Below, piece by piece: positions 11,231 to 23,787 of a DNA stretch of 64,000 nt. The stretch spans positions 7,235,631-7,299,630 of the forward strand of contig JAMXIF010000073.1 of NCBI GenBank assembly GCA_028583685.1. The letters are read 5' to 3'. Each line of letters opens with the position of its first letter. Position 1 is the first letter of the stretch. This DNA comes from Petaurus breviceps papuanus. Lineage: Eukaryota; Chordata; Mammalia; Diprotodontia; Petauridae. The notes under the pieces are model-generated. The model was not told the origin of the DNA. It was given only the letters and a program-made list of their open reading frames with translations, and made no database searches. Position numbers and translations under genes: made by a program.

Positions 11231-11893
11231 ATATAGCTGAGGGCTGATCATTTATTGATAAAAAATAGCATGGAAGTCCTTGGGCAAAACTTAGTCACAC
11301 ATCAGCGGCTTTAGGAAAAACTTCCAATTCTTCCTCCTTCCTCCCAATCTAGACTTTCAACTAGATACTTTCATTTGATTTTTTGGATATACTCCAGTGG
11401 TATTAATTAATCAATCAAAATACATTTACAACTGTACGTCAGGCATTTTTCTAGGTGCTCAGGCAACACCCGCTAGTGTTCCTTAACTGAGAACTTAGAG
11501 CCTCCTGAACTCATTCCGATCAAGGAGGCATTTCTAAAATAGCTGAACAATAAGCATTTTCGCCAATTCACCTATACTTTTTTTTCTTGGTAAGAGAAGT
11601 TTTTGGGAAATTCTGGTCATCATTATTCCATGCCACTCAGATGGAGCATTGCAGAACTGGCCATGAGCACTGGCTTGTGTTCTTCTCTCTACACCCACAT
11701 CTCATTATTTCCCTTCTCTGTTCCATCTCCTTTCTCCTTTTGCCAGGTTTTGCCTGTCTTTGTCTATCTAGTTCTTGCTATCAAAACCTGGGAGAGAGCA
11801 AAGGAAATCTCACTGAACCTTGAAAGTGTTGAATCCTAAGAAACCTTCAATAAGGAGAGTGCAGAAGTCAGCCTGTACCACCCAAAATATTTT
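11231..11893. other. No recognised feature
   Basis: Two overlapping 78-codon frames (11587-11839) are probably chance. A weak 'tcaggcatttttctaggtgct' resembles the old repeat at 41525. Confidence 0.4.
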
Positions 11894-11906
11894 ATTCATA
11901 TATATA

Positions 11907-11956
<50 letters not shown>
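11894..11956. repeat. (TA)n microsatellite
   Basis: TA alternation with a few interruptions, next to a SINE. Confidence 0.96.
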
Positions 11957-11971
11957 GTACGTACACACATA

Positions 11972-12104
11972 TGTTGGTGGCAGTCGGGGTTAAGTGACTA
12001 ACCCAGGGTCACACAACTAGTAAGGGTCTAAGAGTGGCTTTGAACTTAGGTGCTGCTGACTCCAGGGCCCATGCTCTATCCACTTTGCCACCTAACTACC
12101 CCTG
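11972..12104 (-). repeat. Marsupial SINE
   Basis: Antisense: 'gtcggggttaagtgactaac', 'cacacaactagtaagggtct', 'ctctatccactttgccacct'. Confidence 0.85.
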
Positions 12105-12904
12105 TTCATATATTTTCTCAGGCAAGAGAACGTATATTCTGAAGTATAACAATATTGCAATTAGATCACTGATGCTTATTTTTTTGTTAGTTTATACGTC
12201 CCATAGGTAGTCAGACGGTTTTGTCTGATGTTGACATTAGCTGATATCTTTGGCGAAGACCTGTAGGAAAGAAAAGACAATTAATTATTTCATATCAACA
12301 ATAGTAGCATTAATTTTATCCTGAAACCTTTGATGAGTTGGGGGGTGGGGCAGTAAAGAGCATGGGTATTACCTAAGAAGGTAGGAGCAATTAAGAGCTT
12401 TCTAGACTATTTTTCTTTTGCATTCTGGTTTTTAAATTTTTTAAAGACCTTTATGGAGAAAACTTGGGCAGGGGGGCATTTTTAAATATAAATGTAAGGC
12501 AAAAAATCAGAACTGATTAATTCATCTAAGGTGATCTCTTGGCTGAGTAGTAAGGTAAATGGAGAAGTGGGCTGTTTTAGCAAGAACAGATTTCAGAGGG
12601 TGAGATGCAAGACGTGGGAGACCCAAGTTTATCTTCCAAATAGGCCCCCACTAGATCCATTTTTTTCCTTCTTTCAAAAGCCACCATGTAGCCAGTTCAG
12701 ACATGCCTAAGGCTTGGTCCAGATGTAGGAACAGAAGCTGTGCCTGCCAAATGAAACTCTCTTCTCTTTGAAAATCTCTGCTCTGTACTCTGCATTTCAG
12801 CACCTCTTCCCATGGCTCTGTCAACTTAGCACTTACGGAGTTTCCCCATTTACAAAATGAGAATAGCAAACCCAGTCTCACCAAAGGACTAACTGGCAAT
12901 GAGG
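12105..12904. other. No recognised feature
   Basis: Unique-looking AT-rich sequence; no gene or strong repeat seen. Confidence 0.45.
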
Positions 12905-13099
12905 TGGGGGTTGGGAAGAGGGGAGGAGAGAGAGAGAGAGATATGGAGACAGAGAGAGAGGATCAAAAGCAGACAGAGACAGCAGAGAGACAGAGAAAGA
13001 AGGAAGTTGTGAGAGAAAGAGGGAGAGACACAGAGAGAAACAGAGACAGAGAGACAGAGATACACAGAGAGAGAGACAGAGACAGAGGAGGAGAAGGAA
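12905..13099. repeat. (GA)-rich degenerate microsatellite
   Basis: About 195 bases of GAGA/GACAGA purine-rich repeat running into the gap. Confidence 0.95.
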
Positions 13100-13109
13100 N
13101 NNNNNNNNN
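13100..13109. other. Assembly gap (10 N)
   Basis: Ten N at the end of the GA-rich microsatellite; probably a collapsed simple repeat. Confidence 0.99.
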
Positions 13110-14284
13110 CCTTTAAATGAAACCTGTGAAGATACTCTAGTCTTCCCAGCATTCCTAATTTAGATATATATGTCAGTGCTGATATGATGCATGTTTCAAA
13201 AACATTTCTTCCAACACCATTAGGGAACCTTCTGAGCATAACAGATTTAGATGTTACTTCTGTGTGATTTCTTCTGTGAGAAATATCAAGAGTGTAGAAA
13301 ACTGTACCATTTCACAATAACAGACTGCAATATTTCCCAAAGCAAATTCAGGTCTCTGTCAAGGCGCCATATCTACTGGCTATTTCCTGGTGAGGTAGGA
13401 GCTGTGAACAGAGACCTTCAGCCAAGGCCTGCAGCCAGAGGTCTGGATTTGTAGTCTGCCGGGATTCCTCCTGCAGCCTGGGGTGCAGGTGCAGCAGCAG
13501 CAGCCTGAGACTTCAGACCAGGTCACTATTTATTGTAGTATTTATTTATTGCTTAACCATTTAACATGTACAAAAGGGTGCTAGCATTTATTATTGTTAT
13601 TATATATTTTTTGTGTATATCGCTCACAAAATTTTTGAGCCTTTTGTCCTTGACCCCACTTTCCCTTTTATAAGCTCCACCATTTTTATTGTGCAATTTT
13701 GCATACCCCAGGCTTTTTTGGAACTGCATGTGTCATGTTATAGCAGAACTGACAGACCCATTACTCTCCACAGAGGTTTTGCATTTCTAAGTGAAAGGTG
13801 TGGGAAGCTATCATTAGTTTGGGAGCACAGGGAAAATTGCTTTAAAAAAATAATTTCAATTAAAAAACTTTAATTCAAATAAAGTATCCTTAAAACATTT
13901 TAATTCAAACAAAGTATCCTTAAAACATTTTTTTAACTCAAAAGCTTTTTAAGGCTTTAATGGATGCAATTTTGAAATACCCATTAATTTTAAAAAGTAA
14001 ACTTCAGTGCTTTTAAAGTCACCAATTCAGGTTTTTCTCATTTGGGCAGGTTCCATCTACCAATTTGTAAACAGGTTGACTTTTCCCTATCTTTCTCTTG
14101 AAATAATTTTCTTAACCTGTTTTGAACATAAGCATTTGCCTAGTTGTTGGGGGCAAATTAGCCCAGGGGGAAGGTGACTAACTCCTTTGCTGAATTCAAA
14201 AGTTTTCTTTGCTCTCTTGTTGCTTCTTTGGTTGAATGGAAAGGAGTTTATGCTGAATAGCTAAGTACATGGGCTTTGGTTTAC
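13110..14284. other. Intergenic, no gene recognised
   Basis: Contains a short CAG cluster (13487-13506) and a 30-bp tandem duplication (13870-13929). No coding exon recognised. Confidence 0.5.
13870..13929. repeat. 30-bp tandem duplication
   Basis: Two adjacent 30-base units differing at about one base, each containing 'taattcaaa' and 'aaagtatccttaaaacatt'. Confidence 0.9.
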
Positions 14285-14460
14285 TGTGGCGTAATGGGGA
14301 GAACTCAGAACGTAAGAGTCGGTAGATCTGGATTCAAGTTCCTGGTCTCACTGTGTGACTCTGAGCTGGTTACTTGACACTGCTGAACCTATTTCCCCAT
14401 TTGTAAAATGAAGGGATTAGAATATATGTTCTCTACAGTCTCTAATAACTCTAAAATCAA
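14285..14460 (+). repeat. MIR-like SINE
   Basis: 'gtgtgactctgagctggtta' and 'tccccatttgtaaaatgaag' are sense MIR landmarks. Confidence 0.8.
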
Positions 14461-15199
14461 CCCTGTACACATGTTATTACTGATGTGTATGTGTGTTCGT
14501 TGGGAAATTTGGGTAGTGCACTCTATACATTTCAATATATTCTTCAACCTCATCCCTGAATACTTTAGTACAACTTAAGGCATGCTGAGATCTGTCCCAG
14601 ACCCAAGAAAGATTTGTTTAAATATTTTATTTTCAGCAGCACCAAGGATATAGCCCAGTGAGAAGTTTATAAAAATGCAGACTAGGTCTGTTTCTTCTGT
14701 CTGCCATGCTTCACTCAAGCGGCTCCTGAAACTCTACCTTTTCTTGCAGGTGGTGACTAACCTAAATGACTAATGAGAAGATGGATGATTTTCCTTTGGA
14801 CATCCCTATCCTGCCAGGTAATTCCCATGACTATCTTTTCAGTCACCAACCACAACAGATTTTGTATGTATAGGATGTTAATGCATTAGTATTATTAATT
14901 AATATATTAATAATAATCAATAAACATATAATTAATTATGACATAATTAATTATTGCTTGTCATGGGTTTCCAGGGCTTGAGCTGTTGTCTGATTATCTG
15001 TATGGCTATGTGTGTCAGACTCATCTGGCTCCTATAAACTTTAAAGGGGTCAAAGGATGTATGTGGGCAATCCTTTTCAAAGTGCCATGTGGAAATCATG
15101 GCTTGACAAAATTATTTCTGTTGATTGCTATGGTATGATTAATTTCATGCTTCATTTTAAGGATTTTTTGTCTTTCTTTCAGTGATTATTAGAAAATTA
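14461..15199. other. No recognised feature
   Basis: An AT-rich 'taattaatatattaataata' tract at about 14895-14960; otherwise unique-looking. Confidence 0.45.
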
Positions 15200-16250
15200 T
15201 CAGGCCCCTGCACCTTCTCTTAATTATTTTCCCCATATTGTAGTCTGTTATCAGCTCCTCCCAGAATTATCTTCCTAGTATCAGGCTCTTGGTCTCTACT
15301 GTCCTTGGACTAAAGGCAGGAAGAGTGTCAGACAGTGATTAATACAGATGCAACAACCACTTAATCTGACTCAACTGTCAAATTGATCTTCCTAAAGTAC
15401 AAGTCTGAGCAGTCACCCTCATCCCAAACCCCCCTCTCCCTTCAATAAATTTTAGTGACTCTCTGTTACCTCCAGGATCAAATATAAAATACTGTTTGAC
15501 TTTTAAAGTCCTTACTAACTTATTTCTGGGGGCAGCTAGGTGGTGCAGTGCATAGGACATTGGGCTTGGAATCAGGAAGATTCCTCTTCCTTAGTTCAAA
15601 TCTGGACTCTGACACTAGCTGTGTGACCCTGGGCAAGTCACTTAACTCTGCCTCAGTTTCTTCATCTGTAAAATAAATGGGAGAAGGAAATGGCAATCTA
15701 CTCTAGTATCTTTGCCAAGAAAACCCCAAGTGGGGTCATGAAGAGTCTTATATGACCGAAAAACCACTAAATAGCAACAACTACCTATTTCTTCCCTTTC
15801 CCATTCCCTCACACCTTTAAAGTTTTCTTCCACATTATTCCCTCCAGTATACACTTGGGATTTATACCAGTGTCAGGAGTGAAATCCAACAAAGGTACAC
15901 TGAGGCACAGTTGATTCAATGACACTGGCTTCTTGCTGTTCCTCACACAGGATCCTCCATCTCTTGGCTCTGAGGATTTTCACTGACTGTCTCCCATACC
16001 TGGAATCCTCTCTCTTCATCTCTGTCTCCTGGCTCCCTTCAAGTCCAAGTTAAAGTCTCATGCTATTTAAGAAGCCTTTTCCAGTTTCACTTAATGCCTT
16101 CCCTCTCTTACCTCCAATTTATCTTGTAAACTCCCCTCCTCAGAACTCCTGGAGAGTAGGGACTGGTTTTGGATTTTCTTTGTATCACCAAGATGGAGCA
16201 CAGTGCCTGGCATACAGTAGGCACTTAATAAATGCATAGTGACTTGAATC
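15200..16250 (+). mobile_element. L2 LINE, about 1 kb, split by a SINE
   Basis: The 5' part 'gtgactctctgttacctcca' with 'ggatcaaatataaaatactg' and the 3' part 'ctttttaagaag'-like text to 'cagtgcctggcatacagtag' are in L2 order. A marsupial SINE (15531-15790) interrupts it. Inactive. Confidence 0.8.
15531..15790 (+). repeat. Full-length RTE-tailed CORE-SINE
   Basis: Head 'gggggcagctaggtggtgca', core 'gggcaagtcacttaactctg', 3' part 'aaccccaagtggggtcatga' then 'agagtcttatatgaccgaaa' and a CAACAA end. Inserted in L2. Confidence 0.88.
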
Positions 16251-16949
16251 GATCATCACAAGTCCCTTGTGCTCATCTCAACCTTACCACAAAGAGAGAA
16301 AGCATACTGAGAAAAATATACACTGGACAGTCTCCTTGTTTCCCCTCTAGGAGGTCTGAATTACCAATGGAACAAACTAATGCATATACTACAATTTCTT
16401 GGAACCACAGGTGATAGTTTGGTGACACCAAAGGTAGATGAGCAGTTCCAAAACACAGGGCTTGGCAAGCCCTCACCCTGGAGGCACTGGAGGTGCTAGT
16501 CTTCTCTGGACACCCAGACTGTGCTAATGCCCACATGGAAACTGACTGTCTGTTCTACATAGAGATTTCTAGATAGTTAATCATCTGTTTTTGTTCCTGG
16601 CACTATTTCAGGGGATGCTAAGGGAGAGCTGATTGTTAAATTTTCAGTGTGAGCATTTACATTACAAAAATGTACAAATGCTACAAATCAGGGCTTCATT
16701 TTATTGTTTTGTTGATCTAGACTTAAGAAAGTGGTGGGAAAAATGTTAACAATTTAGGTTAAACTTAAAAGCATGTCATGTATAGTCAATCAAAACAAAC
16801 TCTTACGTTGACCACATTCAACAAAAATGTCTCAGTCTGCCCTCTGAGTCTATTGCTTTTCTGTTAGGAGGTGAGTGGGATGCTTCGTCACAGAATCATA
16901 ATTGGTCATTTTATTGATTGGAGTTCTTAAGTCTCTCAGACTTGTTTGT
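16251..16949. other. No recognised feature
   Basis: Only short chance frames; no gene or clear repeat. Confidence 0.45.
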
Positions 16950-19900
16950 TTTTAATAGTGTTGCTATTATATAAATGACTTTTCTAGCTTTGCTCCATTT
17001 GCTCTGCATCCATTCATACAAATCTTTTTCTTATGATGCTATAGAATTCCATTGCATTTTTATGCCCTATCATCCATTCCTCAATTGATGGACAACCCCT
17101 CAATTTCCAGATCCTTGCCATTACAAAAAGAACTACTGTAAAGATTTTGTACAAATGGATTCTTTTTTCCCTTTTTTTGACTTTCTTTGGGTTATAGTCC
17201 TGGTAGTGGTATCCCTGGTTCAAAAAGTATATAAAGTTTAGTGATTTTTTGCTTTCTGGAATGGTTGTATTAATTCATAACAACTCAATAGGGTAGCTGT
17301 TTCAGTTACTTTTTGATCAACTCTCTAGCATTCTCTAAGTAAATCATCTTATCATCTGTTTTCCTTCAGTCCCTCCAAAATTTGTCATTTTCCTTTTATA
17401 TCAACTTTGCCAATAGGAAGGGCAAGAGATAGAACTTTAGAGTTGCTTTAATTTGCATTTCTCCAAATATTAGTTATTTGGAGCATTTTTTTATGTGGAT
17501 ATCGATAACTTGGATTTCTTCCTTTGAAGATTTCTTGTTCATATTCTTTGACCATTTATCTATTAGGGGATATATTTTTATAGATTCAAAATATTTCCTT
17601 ATATATCTTGGATAGCAGACCTTTGTCAGAGAAATTTGTTGCAATTTTTTTCCGAGTTATCTACTCCTCTTCTAATTTTAGCTATATTGATTTTCTTTAT
17701 GCAAAACCTTAGTTTTATGTACTTTAAATTGTCCATTTTATCTTCTGTGATCACTATTCTTCATTTGGTTTTAAACTAATTCCCCTTTCCATAGATTTGA
17801 AAAGTAATTTCATCCTTAGCTCTTCTAATTTGTTTATGATATCCCCCTTTATGCCTAAATCAGGTACCCATTTGGTTCTTGGTCTACAGCTAGTTTCTAC
17901 AAAACTGTTCTCCAATTTCTTCCATATTTTTCTATAGTAAGTTCTTATTCCAATAGCTGGAGTCTTTGCATTTATTAAACTCTAGGCTACTCTTTTACCT
18001 TTTGTATGTTTCAAATATAATTTGTTCCACTGATTGATCTCTTTATTTCTTAACCAATATCAAATTATTTTCATGATTACTACTTTATAGTATAGTTTGA
18101 TATCTACTGTTGGGTTCCCTTACTTTCTGTTTTTTTTTTATCTCCTTTGTTTTTCTGTTTGAATTTCATTATTATTTTTCCTAACTCTATAAAGTAATTC
18201 TTTAGTAGTTTGATTAGTATAGCACTGAATAAGTAAATTAATTTAGGTAGTATTGTCATTTTTATTATATCATTGGCTCAACCTACTCATTGTTAATTAA
18301 TGTTTCTCCAACTATTTAGGTCTGTACTTATTTATATGAAGAGTGTTTTATAGTTGTATTGATGTAGTTCTTGGGAATGCCTTCTTAGATAGACTACCAA
18401 GTATTTTACATATTCAATATTTATTTCAAATGAAATTTATCTTTCTATCTCTTCCTGCTGGTTTTTATTGGTAATTCATAAAATTGTTGATGGTTTATGT
18501 GGATTTATTTTATATCCTGCAACTTTGTTAAAGTTATTATTTCAATTAACCTTTAATCAGTCCTCTAGAGTTTGCTAAGTAAATCATCTTATCATCTCAG
18601 AAAAAAATAATTAGTTGTGTTTCTTCTTTGTTTATGCTTATTCTTTCAATTTCTTTTTCTTGGTTTATTGCTATAGTTAGTGTTTCTAGCCCTGCATCAA
18701 ATAGTAGTAGCAACAATGGATATCCTTGCTTTCCTCCTGATCTTATTGGAAAGGCCTCTAGTTTATACCCATTGTATATAATATTAGTTCTTGGTTTAAA
18801 ATAGATACTATTTATTCTATAATGTGTGTGTATTTAAACAGGAATGAGTGGTGTATCTTGTCAAAAGCCTTTTCTGCATATATTGATAAAGTCACATAAT
18901 TTTGTTTTTATTTTATTAATATAGTCAATTATGTTTATAGCTTTCCTAATATTAAACCAACCAAAGTAACAATGTCACATGTTACTAGGTACTTTGCTAA
19001 ATTTTATTCAAAATTTTTGTATCAGGGTTCAGGATATTGTTTTATAGTTTTCTTTTTCTGTTTTGCCTCTCTCTGGTTTAGCTACCAAGACTATATTTGT
19101 ATTATTGAAGGAATTTAGTAGGACTCCTTTTCCTATTTTTGCAAGTAGGTTATGTGACATTGGAATCTTTGAACAAGGTAGCTAGGTGATGCAGGGGATA
19201 GAGTGCTAAGCCATTCAGTGCATATATGTTAATTATTGATGTTAATTCATTGTTTGTGGTACTTTTCAGCATAATGGAGTTTTCTCTTCATCTCTTCATC
19301 TGTGATACTTTTCAGAATCATGGAATTTCCTCTTTAGACCTTAAGCATATTTTTGCTATAACCTTGTCTGAGACTGTGATTTCTATCCCTTACTTTTCTT
19401 TTAACTTGTTTCTTGTAAATAACCTGTTGTTGGATTGTGCATATTCTCTGCCATTTTATGGGTGAATTAATCCCATTTACATTCACTGTTATGTTGTTGA
19501 TTTGGTTTCCCTCTTTATTCTTTTATGCTTTTTTTCCCTCTCTTTGCTCTCTCTCTCTCCCTCCCTCCCCATTTACAAATAAGGACAGTCAGAGAATATA
19601 TTCTCAGCACCAGTTGTTTATGCTTGCAATTGTTTCATCTTCTTTGCCCTTTTCTCTTTCCCTTGCCTTCACATTAGTTCTTGCCATTTCTTCCTTTTCT
19701 TCTAAACAATTATAACTTTAGTCTCTCCCACAATTTACCTTCCTTTACCCTGTCTTTCTGTTCCTTTCTGCTTCTGTCGAGTTGGATGTGATTCTACATC
19801 AAATTTTTCATGTGGGCATTTTACTCTCCTTTGTTCAGTTCATATGATAGTGAGGTTCAAGTGTTGTCTTCTTCCCCTTCTCTTCTTCATTGCATAATCT

Positions 19901-20060
19901 TCTACTTGTGCATTCAGATTATGTATTTGTACTTATATTCTGCTTTAAATTTTTCCCAAACTGAACTTCATTCTATTTGATTCAGCATGTCTTCCTAATT
20001 TGTCTGGATTATTTGGTATTATTAGTCATAAACACTGGTGATCACAATCTTCATTTTATC
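16950..20060 (-). mobile_element. L1 LINE ORF2/3' fragment, antisense
   Basis: L1 landmarks run in antisense order: 'tcctcaattgatggacaacc', 'tttaatttgcatttctccaa', 'ttcatattctttgaccattt', 'tgttccactgattgatctct', 'atccttgctttcctcctgat', 'cattttatgggtgaattaat'. About 3 kb of the reverse-transcriptase to 3' part. A SINE scrap ('ggtagctaggtgatgcaggg') sits at 19168-19207. Many frame breaks; dead. Confidence 0.85.
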
Positions 20061-20069
20061 AGACTATTA

Positions 20070-21290
20070 ATTTAACAATAGTCAATGTCATCTGACTCAA
20101 AACTCATCTCAGTGAAATTCTGCTTGATTCTGGCAATCTTTTTGCTACTGAAAATTATCCCAGAAAAGACTGTGTGCACACACAGTAATAGAATCATTTC
20201 TAAATCTTTCCATGTGCTATAAAAGTAAGTGGAGGTAAGGACCCCATCTAGGCTCACTCTCCCAATCCACCCTCATGCTAGCAGGTTACATTCCCAGAGA
20301 CCAATGAATATTTCTCTCTTCACAATTCTAGGGGGTAATTTTGAGGGGTTGTGGTTTCTAATACTATTGATCATAAGCCCCCATTCAGTGTGTTTTTCCT
20401 AGTACTAATTAACCAATTATTATCGATTACCTTCCTCAAAGGGTGATTTACTGAAGTAGTATAGCAAAAAACAGAAGTTACGAAAGCATCCTCCAAACTG
20501 AGAACACACTTTCCCTTCTGCACACATTGTCTTTGGGCTCATATGTAAAATATAAAGGTATTTTGGCACATATGTAGAGAACACACGGTACCAGGAGTAC
20601 CTAATGACTTTTGGTTCTGGAAATACTTTTCTTCTGTTGTGGAGTTACCAATAGATTTGCTTTTTGGCGTGGCATCACTAATGGGTCAGTCACTTTTTTC
20701 CTTTGCTGGGCTAATTCTTTGCCAAACTTGGCACCTTAGCTGCTGGTTCAGTTCATTGCTGGGCTGGGTCAAGCAATTCAAACTCAGTTCCAGCTCCTTT
20801 ATCATCCAGAAAACTCCTCATCACCTCACAGTACTGTCTTCCTAGTCACTCATAGTTAGAACTAGGCTTACCATGCTTCTGCGTGGTATTTTAAAACTCA
20901 GAAGGTAATATTGTACACGTTCTATATAATTCACCAGGAAGAGCACATCTAACTATACTCAGCGGATTAGGTGCTCATTAGTCAGTGTCCCTGATCCAGC
21001 TAGCATGAGATGGCTCCACATGAGGTGAAGGATGAAGCTGATCCACTTTAGAGAGCTGAGCCATAAAAGGCTTCTCATATTGCTAGCTTCAACCCAAGTT
21101 TTTGGTTGTTCTCTAGCAGCTGTCAACAAAAGATATTCTTCTTTCTAGCTTCTTTGCCTATGCCACTGTATTCTCCCATCCTCCTTCCAAGGAGGGCAGC
21201 ATCTCTCAGATAATGAAGATTTTTCTCTCTTTTTAGTTGGGAAATGGAGTAATAGAGGAACTCTTTGGCAAGGGAAAATTTCTCTGTTTC
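20070..21290. other. No recognised feature
   Basis: Unique-looking sequence with no coding exon or repeat that I can name. Confidence 0.4.
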
Positions 21291-21299
21291 ACACTCTTT

Positions 21300-21440
21300 T
21301 AGACTCATTAGGCTATTAAATCTGGAAGGGACCTGATGAGTCATCTAGTATATCACCTTCATACAAGTGAAGGGACTGACATGCAGACAACTATGTGACT
21401 TGTCCAAAGCCCCACTGTAATTGTCCATTCATGTGCAGGA
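21300..21440 (-). repeat. MIR-like SINE
   Basis: 'ttaaatctggaagggacctg' and 'ctatgtgacttgtccaaagc', antisense MIR. Confidence 0.75.
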
Positions 21441-21529
21441 CTACTTAACCAATATGAGAGGTGTTCCTTGTACCAATTTCCCTGCCCCAAAGTGAGTGTC
21501 TGTCCCTTTAGGTTCTTACTCATATTATT

Positions 21530-21810
21530 CTCTACCTTTCAATAGTTCAAGATGAAAGTGGCCTAACCTTCACCACCTTGATCAAGCACCACATTCTGCA
21601 GAAGGCCTTTCCTGATTCCTCTAGCTGCTAGTTCGACCTCTACATCTGCTTTGTATTTTGTATATGGTTCAGTGTTTACTTATCTATATACATTTCATCC
21701 CTCCATTGAGGATAGGGGCATTTCATTTTTGTCTCTGAATGCCTAACACTCAGCCCAGTGCCAAACCTGGCTCCATAATAGATATTTAATAAATTCTTAT
21801 TAATTCACAT
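21530..21810 (+). repeat. L2 LINE 3' part
   Basis: 'cagaaggcctttcctgattc', 'tccattgaggataggggcat', then 'gatatttaataaattctt'. Confidence 0.8.
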
Positions 21811-21939
21811 GAGTTCCTGGCTTTAAGCAAATGCCAGAGTATCTTTCAAGCTGCATACAGTTGAGAAGTATCTCAATTCAAATCCAGACCAGTTCTGATA
21901 TTTAATGATATGCTTGTGAGTCTGCCCTCAGAATGCAGT

Positions 21940-22260
21940 GTTATCAAGAAGATGTACTGTGACTGGAAGAAGTTCAGAGAGGAGCCATAAAAATAATTAA
22001 GTGTCTGAGAGCTTTGATTTATAAGGCGATACCTAGAGAGAATTAAATAAGTTTAGTTTGGCTCAGTTACAGATCTACACATCTCTGAAATGGTGCAGAT
22101 TAGGAAACTGGGGGAGAGTCAAGGGTGAGAAGTAAGGAAGACAAGAGAAATCTATAGATAAGTATCACAAGCTTCTGGTTGTCCAGAACATCTTAGATTA
22201 TGGAAGTCTCTTTAGAAAGTGCAAAATCCTGGACAGCATTTCTTAGACGAGTATGAGCCA
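21940..22260 (+). repeat. L3/CR1-like remnant
   Basis: 'agaagttcagagaggagcca' and surrounding text recall the old CR1/L3 pattern also seen at 46360. Weak. Confidence 0.4.
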
Positions 22261-22284
22261 TACTGAAAAATCTTTCATTTTTTT

Positions 22285-22405
22285 TTCAATTATATCCCCA
22301 ATAGTACGTCCCCAGCACAGTTCCTGACATATAATAGATTTTTAATAAATGCTTGTAAATTGATTCCCAGTGCTTAGCACATAGTAGGTGCTTAATAAAT
22401 ATTGG
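22285..22405 (+). repeat. Two L2-type 3' ends in tandem
   Basis: 'gttcctgacatataatagat' with 'ttttaataaatgcttg' and then 'gtgcttagcacatagtaggt' with 'gcttaataaatattgg'. Confidence 0.7.
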
Positions 22406-22694
22406 ATTGATTATTTGGGAATTATGGCAAGGTTACCAAGTGCCCAGTGAGCTAGAAAACTGCCAAGTAAATGATCTACGATTTAAAGGAAGAAATGGAG
22501 TTGGAAGTAGTGGCAGGAGTTTAAGATCCTATAAAACTTTGGTTTATTATTTAATCTGGCCATTCAATCATTTTCTACTACGTTAAAGAGGGAGAACAAC
22601 AGTCATTGGCTACAACCAGAGCCCTAAGACTTCCCTTGAACCTCTGAAGACAGAGACTAACAAGAAAAGACTTCAGTAATATCATTATAACCAC

Positions 22695-22850
22695 AGAACC
22701 ATAAATCTAGCCTTGGAAGGGATCTCAGAGGTCATCTAGTTCAACACTCATTTTACAAATGAGGAAAAGGGCGATTAAGTGACTTGTTCAAACTCAATCA
22801 GGTAATAAACATGGGAGATAGGATTTAAACCCACCATACCACATTAACAG
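22695..22850 (-). repeat. MIR-like SINE
   Basis: 'ggaagggatctcagaggtca' and 'ttttacaaatgaggaaaagg', antisense MIR. Confidence 0.8.
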
Positions 22851-23479
22851 AGAGAGAGAGACAAAACCACTAAGATGTAAAGTCATTATCTTTTCCCTTC
22901 TAAAACGATACTTGTGGTGTATTTTTTAAATGTATGCGATATGTATATAATTTATATATTCATATATAATACATATGTATAATGGCAAATGTCACCTTTC
23001 TTGTTATCCTCTTCACGCCTTCATCATCTTCCATGTCGGAGGCACATAGTGAGTATTTGGTGAATGAATCAATGAATGAAAGAACACCCAACAAGTTGGG
23101 TTAATTGCAACCATCTTTTAAAAATGAACTTCTTTTTATTGATGTGTAAATGTTTTTATGTGTGTTATCTTTTCTTTTCCTGTTTTATATGACACGATAA
23201 AAGAGGGACCACATAAGTTGTTGAGGTTTTTTTTTTTTTTTAAAGAAGCTTCATACTGACTAAATTTCCCTGGAGACCACTTCCTCCTTAATTGCTCCTG
23301 GAGGCTACATAGCTAGTCCTGTAGGAGAGGTTACCTTTTCAAAGCTCTGGCTGACATCAAGGAGAACTTGTTAATCCTTTTGCAGAACTTTAAACGTGTT
23401 ATCTGCTTAATATAAAGGCCTGGAGGGGAGCTACTACTTGAACCAATCCTAGGGAGGGGACAAGGCATTTTGATGTTCT
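22851..23479. other. No recognised gene
   Basis: Short (AG)n at 22849-22861, AT-rich run at 22935-22975 and an L2-like 'gtgagtatttggtgaatgaa' end at about 23050. Confidence 0.45.
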
Positions 23480-23787
23480 GCTATCTGTGGTTTCTGTTTC
23501 TCTGCATCCCAGGTAAGGGAGGGAGAGTTGCTTTCTTTAGTAGGCAGTAGCATCTTCTTCAGTTTTTCATGGATCCTGGACCTCATTAATGGAGGTGCTC
23601 TATCCAATGGGACAGACATCAGCCCAACCATAAGCCTTCTCATCCCTGGCAGTGTTTGTCCATGGCATCCTCTAAGACTCTAGCTTACATTCTGGGACCC
23701 TTACTCTATAATTATACTTTTCTGTGGCAACTAGTGGGGCACTTGGGTCATTCACCTGCTATCCCTCACTCCCAGTACATGGTCAGC

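Noticed and set aside
12889-13239. Ser/Leu/Val-rich frame crossing the gap
   Set aside because: It is a simple repeat translation containing unknown bases.
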